From COE1 sp963596435 (GTDB lineage: Bacteria > Bacillota > Clostridia > Lachnospirales > Lachnospiraceae), in NCBI GenBank assembly GCA_963596435.1, contig CAVBMG010000006.1:7048-71047 (forward strand): a stretch of 64,000 bases of DNA. Direction: 5' to 3'. The translations under genes were made by a program, and so were the position numbers. Of the stretch, positions 9,052 through 16,508 are shown piece by piece (the first letter of the stretch is position 1; each line of letters begins with the position of its first letter). The notes beneath the pieces are model-generated. The model was not told the DNA's origin. It searched no databases and saw only the letters and a list, made by a program, of their open reading frames with translations.

Positions 9052-9080
9052 TTGACATGTGATACCCATAGGGGTATAGT
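9052..9080 (+). promoter_or_regulatory. Promoter of the P1B ATPase gene
   Basis: TTGACA 9052-9057, spacer of 17 bases, TATAGT 9075-9080. The -10 lies inside the left arm of the CsoR-type operator. Confidence 0.85.
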
Positions 9081-9102
9081 ATATCCATACCCCTATGGGT
9101 AT
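9062..9102. promoter_or_regulatory. CsoR-type operator: 16-bp perfect inverted repeat
   Basis: ATACCCATAGGGGTAT (9062-9077) and its exact reverse complement ATACCCCTATGGGTAT (9087-9102) are separated by 9 bases. Each arm is itself an ACCC...GGGGT pseudo-palindrome like known CsoR sites, so two repressor tetramers may bind side by side over the -10 and start region. Bound repressor would block polymerase until Cu(I) arrives. Confidence 0.8.
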
Positions 9103-9119
9103 GGAAAGGACATTACATT

Positions 9120-10988
9120 ATGAAGAAATTAGAAGAATTGCTGGAGTGGGGAGGCATCAAAAAGGATGTCACATTGCTTGTAATTTCGGGAATGGCATTG
9201 TTGCTCAGTATATTGAAAGTGATTCCCGGGATACCGTTTGATATTGCCTGGGTAGCCATTATTCTGTGTGGAGTACCGATTATTCTGGAAGCAATCATAG
9301 GTCTGGTCACTGCTTTTGATATCAAGGCAGATGTACTGGTTTCCCTTGCGTTAATCGCTTCTATCTGTATTCATGAGGATTTCGCAGCCGGAGAGGTGGC
9401 ATTCATCATGCAGCTGGGAGCTTTACTGGAAGATTTGACAGTGGCAAGAGCACAGGCTGGTATCGAGAAGCTGGTCAAACTGACTCCTCAGACTGCCAGA
9501 GTGATAGAGGGTGAAAAAGAAACAATCATACCTGCCGAACAGGTGAAGATAGGAGCATTGCTTCGTGTGCTTCCGGGAGAGACAATCCCTGTAGACGGTG
9601 TTATCATATCTGGACAGACTTCTATTAATCAGGCAGTCATGACCGGAGAATCCCTTCCTGTTGATAAAGGAGCAGGAGATGAAGTCTCATCCGGTACAGT
9701 CAATCAGTTCGGTGCATTTGAGATGAAGGCGACTAAGGTCGGAGAAGATTCTTCCATCCAGAGGATGATTCGGCTTGTCCAGTCAGCAGATGCAGGCAAA
9801 GCCAAAATTGTAGGACTGGCTGACAGATGGGCAACCTGGATCGTAGTAACTGCACTTACGGCTGCGATACTTACCTGGTTCATAACCAGAGAGCCAATAA
9901 GAGCCGTTACGATACTGGTAGTATTCTGTCCATGTTCGCTGGTTCTGGCTACACCTACAGCAATTATGGCTGCTATAGGAAATGCTACGAAGCACGGATT
10001 TCTGGTCAAAGAGGGAGATGCCCTGGAGAGACTTGCCAAGGTGAAAAGGGTGACTTTTGATAAGACAGGCACACTTACAGTCGGAGTTCCCAAGGTGGTG
10101 CTGGTGCAGTCCGTTGTAGATACTTATTCGGATGAGGAAATCTATGTGTTGGCAGCCAGCGCGGAGAAGAAGTCAGAACATCCTCTTGGAAAAGCTATTA
10201 TCAGATGCTTTAAGAGTGATATTGGAAAAGAAATCGCAGAAACAGGAGACTTTACCATGGTTCCCGGTCAGGGTGTAAAAGCAGATATAAACGGAAAAGT
10301 CGTCTGTGCAGGAAATAAAAAACTTATGGTAAGTGAGAAGATACAAGTTCCTGAAAAGGTGAAAGATATCGTACAAAAACAAATAGAAAAAGGCACAAGT
10401 ATCATTTATATCGCAGTGGATGGAACATTATCAGGAATTGTTGCATTATCGGATTCTCTGCGTGCTGAAAGCGCACAGATGATAAAGAGATTGGGAGAAA
10501 TCGGTATTGTGCCGGTTCTGATCACAGGGGATAATAAAGAGGCTGCAAACCAGATAGCGGGAGAGGTTGGCATTACAGATGTTCATGCGAACTGTCTGCC
10601 GGAAGATAAGCTGGAAATTATTGATACTTATCAGAAGAATCATGAGCTTGTCTGCATGATTGGGGACGGAGTCAATGATGCGCCTGCGCTTAAAATCGCT
10701 GCTGTTGGAATCGCAATGGGAGGAGTCGGAAGCGATATTGCCGTAGATGCGGCTGATATAGCACTTGTGGATGATGAAGTCAGAGAGCTTCCACACCTGT
10801 TCTCCCTGTCACACAGGATGATGACAAAGATTAAATTCAATCTGTCATTTTCCATGCTGCTTAATTTCATAGCGATCATACTGGCGATGACAGGCATTTT
10901 GAATCCGGTAATTGGTGCGCTCGTACATAATGCAGGTTCTGTATTTGTTATTGTGAATTCTGCGTTTTTGATGAAAGATAAAGGATAA
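9120..10988 (+). CDS. Heavy-metal P1B-type ATPase, probably copper export
   Basis: 622 residues, short for the family because it lacks the N-terminal metal-binding (CxxC) domain. Landmarks: TGES (175-178, actuator), CPC (270-272) in the metal-binding transmembrane helix, DKTGT (D314 phosphorylated), HP in SEHPLG, GDGVND near residue 515, and a C-terminal HNAGS...NS pair of helices. CPC plus a CsoR operator indicates Cu(I); the C-terminal HN-GS helix differs from CopA and is seen in less well characterised subgroups, so another soft metal is possible. GGAAAGGA (9103-9110) is the ribosome binding site. Regulation by the upstream CsoR site is strongly suggested. Confidence 0.85.
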   Translation: MKKLEELLEWGGIKKDVTLLVISGMALLLSILKVIPGIPFDIAWVAIILCGVPIILEAIIGLVTAFDIKADVLVSLALIASICIHEDFAAGEVAFIMQLGALLEDLTVARAQAGIEKLVKLTPQTARVIEGEKETIIPAEQVKIGALLRVLPGETIPVDGVIISGQTSINQAVMTGESLPVDKGAGDEVSSGTVNQFGAFEMKATKVGEDSSIQRMIRLVQSADAGKAKIVGLADRWATWIVVTALTAAILTWFITREPIRAVTILVVFCPCSLVLATPTAIMAAIGNATKHGFLVKEGDALERLAKVKRVTFDKTGTLTVGVPKVVLVQSVVDTYSDEEIYVLAASAEKKSEHPLGKAIIRCFKSDIGKEIAETGDFTMVPGQGVKADINGKVVCAGNKKLMVSEKIQVPEKVKDIVQKQIEKGTSIIYIAVDGTLSGIVALSDSLRAESAQMIKRLGEIGIVPVLITGDNKEAANQIAGEVGITDVHANCLPEDKLEIIDTYQKNHELVCMIGDGVNDAPALKIAAVGIAMGGVGSDIAVDAADIALVDDEVRELPHLFSLSHRMMTKIKFNLSFSMLLNFIAIILAMTGILNPVIGALVHNAGSVFVIVNSAFLMKDKG

Positions 10989-11005
10989 TATATAATTATA
11001 ATATA

Positions 11006-11043
11006 AAAGCTGCTCTTTGGCTGTGATGCCAGAGAGCAGCTTT
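11006..11043. terminator. Bidirectional terminator between ATPase and aldo/keto reductase genes
   Basis: AAAGCTGCTCT (11006-11016) pairs with AGAGCAGCTTT (11033-11043); a small inner TGGC/GCCA pairing fills the loop. The genes converge here, and both strands can show an A-stem-T pattern. Confidence 0.75.
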
Positions 11044-11049
11044 GACTTT

Positions 11050-11889
11050 TTACAGAATGGACATGAACCACTCAACTGTCTTGGGGTCGTAGTGGGAGAA
11101 GAAGAGGCTTTCGCCACCATCTAAGGCTTCAATAGCAGCCATATCTTCCGGTGTCAGTGTGAAATCGAAAAGGTCAAAATTCTGTTGCATACGATCCTTA
11201 TGAACAGACTTTGGAATGATGACTACATCACTCTGGAGCAGGAAGCGAAGGGCAGTCTGCGCAGCGGTCTTGCCGTATTTTGAACCGATTTGTGTCAGAA
11301 CAGGATTAGTGAACATATCCTTTCTGCCTTCTGCAAATGGTCCCCAGGATTCTATCTGACAGCCGTATTTCTGTAAATATTCTTTTGCTACCTTCTGCTG
11401 TTGGAATACGTGAGTCTCAATCTGGTTGACAGCAGGTTTTACCTTGGCAAAGTGCTGAATATCCAGATAGCGGTCAGGACCAAAGTTGGAGACACCAATA
11501 GCGCGTATTTTGCCTGCCTGGTATAATTCCTCCATAGCACGATATGTTCCGTAATAATCACCAAATGGCTGATGAATCAGTAACAGATCCAGATAATCTG
11601 TACGAAGCTTCTCCATAGACTCCTGAATGGAAGCCTTGGCACTGTCATAACCGGCATTTGTGATCCAGACTTTGGTGGTAAGGAAGAATTCTTCTCTTGG
11701 AAGTCCGCATTCAACCAGGGCAGCACCTACACCCTCTTCGTTAAAATAAGCCTGAGCTGTATCAATGCTTCTGTAGCCTATCTCAATTGCATCTAATACG
11801 CAGCGCTTCGTATCTTCTGGCGGTGTCTGATATACGCCATAGCCTAATTTTGGCATTTTGATTCCATTGTTCAATGTTACATATTCCAT
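11050..11889 (-). CDS. Aldo/keto reductase
   Basis: 279 residues from ATG at 11889 (minus strand), preceded by GGAGGTAATGATT; two upstream in-frame ATGs overlap that site. AKR barrel signatures are complete: GYRSIDTAQAY with catalytic D and Y near 45-50, K near 75 in LTTKVW, the H near 106 in LLIHQP, GVSNFG, and the NADPH-binding IPKSVHKDRMQQN near 235. It reduces aldehydes or ketones with NADPH; the tetrad is intact, so it should be active. A LysR gene is divergent from it and probably controls it. A second AKR of the same subfamily lies at 62601-63434. Confidence 0.9.
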   Translation of the reverse strand: MEYVTLNNGIKMPKLGYGVYQTPPEDTKRCVLDAIEIGYRSIDTAQAYFNEEGVGAALVECGLPREEFFLTTKVWITNAGYDSAKASIQESMEKLRTDYLDLLLIHQPFGDYYGTYRAMEELYQAGKIRAIGVSNFGPDRYLDIQHFAKVKPAVNQIETHVFQQQKVAKEYLQKYGCQIESWGPFAEGRKDMFTNPVLTQIGSKYGKTAAQTALRFLLQSDVVIIPKSVHKDRMQQNFDLFDFTLTPEDMAAIEALDGGESLFFSHYDPKTVEWFMSIL

Positions 11890-11901
11890 AATCATTACCT
11901 C

Positions 11902-11998
11902 CATTTTCTGAAATATAAATACTCTTTCTAACCATTACTTTACATTGGATTTGAAAGGAAGTACACTATCAATATAGAAATCCACTTTTCAGAAAATG
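11902..11998. promoter_or_regulatory. Divergent intergenic region with paired 12-bp inverted sites
   Basis: CATTTTCTGAAA (11902-11913) and its exact reverse complement TTTCAGAAAATG (11987-11998) flank the 117-base gap between the AKR and LysR genes, one next to each ribosome binding site. They could be symmetrically placed regulator sites, or allow the two leaders to pair. The sequence evidence is the repeat itself; binding is inference. Confidence 0.5.
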
Positions 11999-12021
11999 AA
12001 AACTGAAAGGAGTAGAAAAAT

Positions 12022-12837
12022 ATGCTGAATCTGGAAGAATTAAAGCAATTGGTTGCTTTTGAGGATGCGGGTACATTATCAAAAGTGGCAGAGGAGTTTC
12101 ATATATCAACACCATCTATCACTCGCTCCATGAAAAATCTGGAGGAATGTTTTGGTGTGACACTGTTTTATCGGAGTAAAAACAGGATTGAATTAAATGA
12201 AACAGGGCAGGTAGCGGTAGAGTATGCAAGAAAGCTTCTACAGGAAGCAGACCAGATGGTTTCGCAGGTCAGGGCTTATGAGGAAAGGCAGAAGACGATT
12301 GTGGTGAAATCCTGCGCACCGGCGCCTATGTGGGAACTGGTAAAAGAACTGGGTTCAGAGTTCCCTGGGAATACGATATCATCTGCGATTTGCCAGAATG
12401 AAGAGGTGATGCAGTATCTGGAACAGGAGGTCTGCGATATGGGGATTTTGTCTTTTCCGGTTGCTATGGAGAAGTGGGATGTGAGAGAATACATGAAGGA
12501 GCACTTATTTGTCTGTGTTCCTATAGGACATGAGTTAGCGGGGCATAAAGAATTGTACTTTGAGGAGCTTAACGGCTTTAACTTCCTCTTGCGTTCAGAG
12601 CTGGGGTTCTGGGATACACTCTGCCGCGAGAAAATGCCTGCTTCAAAGTTCCTGGTACAGACAGACACATCCGTGTTTGATGAACTGGTCAAGGCATCTT
12701 CGCTTCCCTGCTTCACGACAGATTACATTTCAGACCGGGAGAGCGCCTACCCCAATCGGGTATGCGTTCCGATTATGGATGCGGCGGCGAATGTTACCTT
12801 TTATCTTGTCACGAAAAATAAGGGTGTCAGAGTATAG
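12022..12837 (+). CDS. LysR family transcriptional regulator
   Basis: 271 residues from ATG 12022 after GAAAGGAG. The N-terminal HTH reads LNLEELKQLVAFEDAGTLSKVAEEFHISTPSITRSMKNLE, a divergent but clear LysR wing; the effector domain (from about 90) is shorter than usual by 20-30 residues at the C-terminus. It is divergently transcribed from the aldo/keto reductase, the classic arrangement for a LysR and its target. A carbonyl compound handled by that reductase is the likeliest signal (inference). Confidence 0.88.
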   Translation: MLNLEELKQLVAFEDAGTLSKVAEEFHISTPSITRSMKNLEECFGVTLFYRSKNRIELNETGQVAVEYARKLLQEADQMVSQVRAYEERQKTIVVKSCAPAPMWELVKELGSEFPGNTISSAICQNEEVMQYLEQEVCDMGILSFPVAMEKWDVREYMKEHLFVCVPIGHELAGHKELYFEELNGFNFLLRSELGFWDTLCREKMPASKFLVQTDTSVFDELVKASSLPCFTTDYISDRESAYPNRVCVPIMDAAANVTFYLVTKNKGVRV

Positions 12838-12877
12838 CACGGGCTGGACAGGGTGCGATCATATCGGAAATTTGGGA

Positions 12878-12906
12878 TTGACATATTATCAATAAATGGG
12901 TAATAT
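12878..12906 (+). promoter_or_regulatory. Promoter of the structured RNA
   Basis: TTGACA 12878-12883, spacer of 17 bases, TAATAT 12901-12906. It is a near-consensus promoter, so transcription should begin near 12913, about 190 bases before the next start codon. Confidence 0.8.
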
Positions 12907-12912
12907 AATATT

Positions 12913-13083
12913 AAAGACAGGCAACTTGAGTGTCTGCCAAGCGTAGAAGTAAGGTGTTGTGCCAGAGGGCAGTGCCTTATGAGCTTTATACGGGTTGGAC
13001 ATTTACCACAATCTGGCTAGAAACCATAGGTTTTGAAAGAAAATGTCGAAAGCTCTGCTGTTATTGGCAGAGCTTTTCTTTTT
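12913..13083 (+). ncRNA. Structured leader or small RNA of unknown class, ending in an intrinsic terminator
   Basis: Between a strong promoter and a terminator lie about 135 bases without a convincing ORF but with dense complementarity. Visible pairings are: AGACA/TGTCT (12915-12919/12931-12935); a hairpin AAGG...TGCC-AGAG-GGCA...CCTT (12951-12978); GACATTT/AAATGTC (12998-13004/13041-13047); AAACC-ATA-GGTTT (13021-13033); and a possible pseudoknot GCCAGA (12961-12966) with TCTGGC (13012-13017). GAGCTTT (12981-12987) can pair with AAAGCTC (13049-13055), the left arm of the terminator, which would prevent termination. That is a riboswitch-like choice ahead of the PBECR4 gene. I do not recognise TPP, FMN, SAM, cobalamin, lysine, glycine, purine, c-di-GMP or T-box signatures. 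It could instead be a stand-alone sRNA. Confidence 0.6.
13049..13083 (+). terminator. Intrinsic terminator between the structured RNA and the PBECR4-like gene
   Basis: AAAGCTCTGC (13049-13058), loop of 8, GCAGAGCTTT (13067-13076), then a T-rich tract interrupted by one C. It ends 17 bases before the next start codon, so expression of that gene needs read-through. Confidence 0.85.
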
Positions 13084-13099
13084 AGGAGAAAATAATATT

Positions 13100-13672
13100 A
13101 TGCGAAATATTAAGGATTGTGTATATGCATTTCGTCCACTTTTGAATACTGAATATGAGATTGTATTAGGAAGAAAAGGAGTAGCTGTAACACTAAAGAT
13201 TACTTTTGATAAAAAAGACTGCTTTCATTTAATGGGATTACAATATTTGATTGATCGACCTGAGTTAAATCGAGACAGAGGAAAGATATTTGATGAAATA
13301 ATAGAAGGGACGATTACGGTAGAACAACTTGAATCATCAGATTTTTATAAAAAAATAAAAGAACGTATAAATTTTTTACCATTGTTGGAAAAATTACTGG
13401 ATAGTAATGATACCGTTTTCAAATATAATCGTAAAGAAAATATTTATTCTATGATAGATGCTGATTATCTAATGAAAAATAATATGGAAGATAGAAATCT
13501 GTATTTGTTCTTATCACAGGAATTTGAAGAACACTATTTCTGCCGCTCCTTTTTCCCGGAAGAAAGAAAAGACTATACTAAAAACCAATCTTCATGGACT
13601 ATGCTTTATAAAAAGAAAAAGGACTTATGTACTGGTAAAGAGATAGTATTGTATGATAAATTAAAAAAATAG
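13100..13672 (+). CDS. PBECR4-like nuclease domain protein (toxin-like)
   Basis: 190 residues from ATG 13100 after AGGAGA. The pattern YEIVLGRKGVAVTLKITFDKKDCFHLMGLQYL, with a basic/histidine patch followed by a long helical region and a C-terminal SSWTMLYKKKK strand, resembles the PBECR4 branch of the barnase-EndoU-colicin-RelE superfamily of RNases. The gene is visibly more AT-rich than its neighbours (long runs of A/T codons), suggesting recent acquisition. It sits alone behind the structured RNA and a terminator, with no antitoxin-like ORF. Function as a metal-independent RNase toxin is inferred from the family; the assignment is moderate because such domains are short and divergent. Confidence 0.55.
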   Translation: MRNIKDCVYAFRPLLNTEYEIVLGRKGVAVTLKITFDKKDCFHLMGLQYLIDRPELNRDRGKIFDEIIEGTITVEQLESSDFYKKIKERINFLPLLEKLLDSNDTVFKYNRKENIYSMIDADYLMKNNMEDRNLYLFLSQEFEEHYFCRSFFPEERKDYTKNQSSWTMLYKKKKDLCTGKEIVLYDKLKK

Positions 13673-13715
13673 TAACTACTGAATAAATAAAAAGGAGACG
13701 CAGGGATAAACAGAT

Positions 13716-14429
13716 ATGATAGATAAAAATGGAATCTTGTATGGAATCGGGGTAGGACCGGGAGAGCCGGAGCTTATGACGATTAAAGCATTGCGGATCA
13801 TTCGCAGCTGTGATGTGATTATACTTCCAGCGGCGTCAAAGGAAGCATGTTATGCGTATAAAATTGCATATGAAGTGTGTCCTGAAATAGAAGAGAAAAT
13901 TCTGTTGTGCATGCCTTTTCCAATGATTCAGGATGAAAAAGAGCTGGAACTGGCGCATGAGAAGAATTATCATGAGATAGAGGATTACATGCGCAAGGGC
14001 AAATGTGTTGGAATGTTGACGATAGGAGATCCAAGTGTGTATTCGACATATTTGTATATGCATCATCGCGCTGTTAAGGCAGGTTTTCAGGCGGTTATGA
14101 TCAGTGGAGTCCCTTCTTTTTGTGCATCTGCCTGCAGGCTTGGAATTTCACTCGGAGAGAAGAATGAGGAAATACATATCATTCCTGCTTCTTATGATGT
14201 AGAGGAAGCTTTAAAATACAGTGGAACCTGCATATATATGAAGTCAGGCAGGCATCTGAGGGAGCTGCTTGCAGGGCTGCGGGAGCAACAGGAGAAGGGA
14301 CGCAGGCTTAGAGCATATGGCGTTGCAAACTGTGGAATGGAGAATGAGCAGGTATATCAGGGACTGGATGAACTGGAGAGAGCAGAAGGATATCTTATAA
14401 CAGTTATTATAAAGGTGGACGAAGAGTAA
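13716..14429 (+). CDS. cbiL: Precorrin-2 / cobalt-factor II C20-methyltransferase
   Basis: 237 residues. GIGVGPGEPELMTIKAL at the N-terminus is the SAM-binding signature of the tetrapyrrole methylase fold, GDPSVYSTY is the second motif, and the length and GVPSFCASA loop fit CbiL/CobI. It methylates C20 of (cobalt-)precorrin-2 in corrin ring synthesis. No other cobalamin synthesis gene is nearby, although a CbiMQO-type cobalt transporter lies at 44-47 kb. An orphan cbiL is odd: either the rest of the pathway is elsewhere or the enzyme methylates another tetrapyrrole. A purine-rich region AAAAGGAGACGCAGGG lies upstream of the ATG. Confidence 0.85.
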   Translation: MIDKNGILYGIGVGPGEPELMTIKALRIIRSCDVIILPAASKEACYAYKIAYEVCPEIEEKILLCMPFPMIQDEKELELAHEKNYHEIEDYMRKGKCVGMLTIGDPSVYSTYLYMHHRAVKAGFQAVMISGVPSFCASACRLGISLGEKNEEIHIIPASYDVEEALKYSGTCIYMKSGRHLRELLAGLREQQEKGRRLRAYGVANCGMENEQVYQGLDELERAEGYLITVIIKVDEE

Positions 14430-14453
14430 TTAAGGATTGACAGGGAGTTTTGT

Positions 14454-15068
14454 ATGAAAAAGACAGGAATCGTATTATTATGCGTATTAACAGTTTCACT
14501 TTGCGGTGGATGTGGTAATTTGAAGGAAGAAACAGCATTGTCTTCCGCTGATGAACAACAGCAATCGGAAGAAAGTACTTATTTTACAGAGAGTGAAACA
14601 GAAACGAATGAAGTAAGTGAAACAGAGAGTATTCAGGATGAAATAGCTAAAATAGAGGAAAAATCCAATGAATTTGAAAATGCCGACTGGGGCAGTATGA
14701 ATCAACAGGAAATGAACCAGACTACCGGAGAATGGTATCAGTTATGGGATAATGAACTTAATTCCCTGTGGGACAGATTAAGTAACGAACTGGATGCAGA
14801 TACCAAGGCAAAGGTGCTGGAAGAACAGCGCGAATGGATCAAGAGAAAAGAAGAAAGTGTAAAAGCTGCCGGTATGGAAGGCTATGGAGGAAGCCTGCAG
14901 CCGCAATTGGAAAATTCAGCTGCTGAAGAACTGACTCGCGCAAGAGTGTATGTACTTGCCGGATATTTAGCGGATGTCCGTAACGAATCATTTGTGATTG
15001 ATGCAGAGATTCAGAAGAGTATAGATGAATCAGAGTACAGTCTGGATGATGTGACAGAAGCGCAATAA
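14454..15068 (+). CDS. Lipoprotein with LprI-like (DUF1311) domain
   Basis: 204 residues. The N-terminus MKKTGIVLLCVLTVSLCGGC is a lipoprotein signal with the lipidated Cys near residue 20. An acidic, S/T/E-rich linker runs to about residue 70. The C-terminal 130 residues contain Q...WDNELNSLWDRL...LEEQREWIKRKEE, the helical pattern of the lysozyme-inhibitor LprI / DUF1311 family. It should sit on the outer face of the membrane; lysozyme inhibition is a family hint, not shown here. It follows cbiL by 24 bases but the two have no evident functional link. The terminator beyond it is shared with the converging MATE gene. Confidence 0.7.
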   Translation: MKKTGIVLLCVLTVSLCGGCGNLKEETALSSADEQQQSEESTYFTESETETNEVSETESIQDEIAKIEEKSNEFENADWGSMNQQEMNQTTGEWYQLWDNELNSLWDRLSNELDADTKAKVLEEQREWIKRKEESVKAAGMEGYGGSLQPQLENSAAEELTRARVYVLAGYLADVRNESFVIDAEIQKSIDESEYSLDDVTEAQ

Positions 15069-15109
15069 GAGACAGACCGGTCATTGGATATTTGACCGGT
15101 CTGTCTCTT
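15067..15109. terminator. Bidirectional terminator overlapping the MATE 3' end
   Basis: A 17-bp perfect stem, AAGAGACAGACCGGTCA (15067-15083) with TGACCGGTCTGTCTCTT (15093-15109), and a 9-base loop. The last nine codons and the stop of the minus-strand MATE gene are encoded within it, and it begins at the stop of the LprI-like gene. Confidence 0.85.
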
Positions 15110-16433
15110 TCATCATTTTATAGTAGCATGGAATTAATAATGCACATGCTCCAAACCAGGCAAGTGGGCTGGCGATACACACGGATAAGTAACCAAGCAC
15201 TCCAGAGAGTCCGACAGTTGCTGCGATTCGCATAATAAGTTCGATGATGCAGGCTGCAAAAGGAGCACGACCATTCTGCATACTTTGAATGGAAGTACGG
15301 TAAACAGCCAACAGACCCAGAATAAAGTAAAAGGGTGCAACGATTGTCAAATATTTATCAGAGTAGTAATAGATCTCTGTAGTTGGATTGGAAAGGAACA
15401 GGCGTACAATAGGGTGTCGAAGCAGAAGGATTCCCACACACATGAGAAGATTAAAGGTTTCTGTCTGAATAAGGCTCGCACGTACGCCTGATTGAATCCT
15501 GTCTTTTTTACCTGCGCCAAAATTCTGTGCGACATAGTTGGAAATGGCGGTCATCATTGCATTATTTACGAGAACTGAGAGCTGGTCAGCCTTGGAAGCA
15601 GCTGTATAGCCGGCAACTGCAGCTGTTCCCATTGAATTTACCACTGTCTGCATGGCAAGCTGTCCGATACACATGACTGACATTTGGAATCCCATAGGAA
15701 AGCCTGTCTTCAGGTGAAGAACTATGGATTCTCTCAGATTCTGGAAATCCTCTTTGCGCAAATGTAGCACCTGAAATTTGCGAAGACCAACCCACAGACT
15801 AAGCAAAGCAGAGAGAAACTGTGATAAAATAGTAGCCCATGCCGCACCTGAAATGCCCATTTTACAAGGAATAATAAAAAGGATATCCAAGAATATGTTC
15901 AAAATAGAGGAAAATACCAGAAAGTATAAGGGTGTTCTGCTGTCTCCCAATGCGCGTAGCATATTGGAGATCATATTGTAAAAAACAGTAGCACCTGTTC
16001 CAAGAAGTACAATGAACATGTATTCATATGCCTGCTCTGAGATATCGGAAGGAATTTTCATCCATTGTAAGAATTTGTGGGAAAGCAGACAGCAAATGAA
16101 AGTCAGTACAATGGTAAATATGAGACTTAATAAAGTAGAAACAGCTACACTTTTTCTCATGCCTTTTTCATCTTTCGCACCGCAGCGTTGACCAAGGCAG
16201 ATACCGAATCCGCCAGTAAAACCATTGATAAAACAAAAGACAAAATAAATAATAATGCTGGTTGCACCCACAGCGGCAAGCGCATTTGCTCCCAGGGTTT
16301 TGCCGACAATCACCGAGTCAGCCAATGTATAAAAGAGCTGAAACAGGTTACCCAGAATAACAGGAATTGCAAATTTTAATAATGACCAGAATGGATTACC
16401 AGTCGTCAGATCCATTTCTTTTGTTTTAGACAT
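15081..16433 (-). CDS. MATE family efflux transporter
   Basis: 450 residues from the ATG at 16433, preceded by AAGGAGGCTTCT. Starts MSKTKEMDLTTGNPFWSLLKFAIPVILGNLFQLFYTLADSVIVGK, the common gut-clostridial MATE N-terminus, with twelve membrane segments. It would extrude drugs or metabolites with Na+/H+ exchange. The AraC-type gene at 16509 is divergent and likely its regulator. The C-terminal tail DRSNIQ is encoded inside the terminator hairpin, so that hairpin sequence is constrained in two ways. Confidence 0.88.
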   Translation of the reverse strand: MSKTKEMDLTTGNPFWSLLKFAIPVILGNLFQLFYTLADSVIVGKTLGANALAAVGATSIIIYFVFCFINGFTGGFGICLGQRCGAKDEKGMRKSVAVSTLLSLIFTIVLTFICCLLSHKFLQWMKIPSDISEQAYEYMFIVLLGTGATVFYNMISNMLRALGDSRTPLYFLVFSSILNIFLDILFIIPCKMGISGAAWATILSQFLSALLSLWVGLRKFQVLHLRKEDFQNLRESIVLHLKTGFPMGFQMSVMCIGQLAMQTVVNSMGTAAVAGYTAASKADQLSVLVNNAMMTAISNYVAQNFGAGKKDRIQSGVRASLIQTETFNLLMCVGILLLRHPIVRLFLSNPTTEIYYYSDKYLTIVAPFYFILGLLAVYRTSIQSMQNGRAPFAACIIELIMRIAATVGLSGVLGYLSVCIASPLAWFGACALLIPCYYKMMKETDRSNIQ

Positions 16434-16508
16434 AGAAGCCTCCTTATTGCACTGCGATTATCCAGTGGATATAATAGAATTACTTATAAAAAGCAGGAGA
16501 ATTGTACA

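Noticed and set aside
12913..13083. Type III toxin-antitoxin RNA (ToxI-like) or cobalamin riboswitch ahead of cbiL
   Set aside because: No tandem repeats as in ToxI-type antitoxins, and none of the conserved cobalamin-aptamer boxes; the RNA is also separated from cbiL by a full gene. Kept as an unknown structured RNA.
13043..13099. Extended N-terminus for the PBECR4-like protein starting at 13043
   Set aside because: That start lies just ahead of the terminator hairpin, so the extension would be encoded by it; ATG 13100 has a proper AGGAGA upstream.
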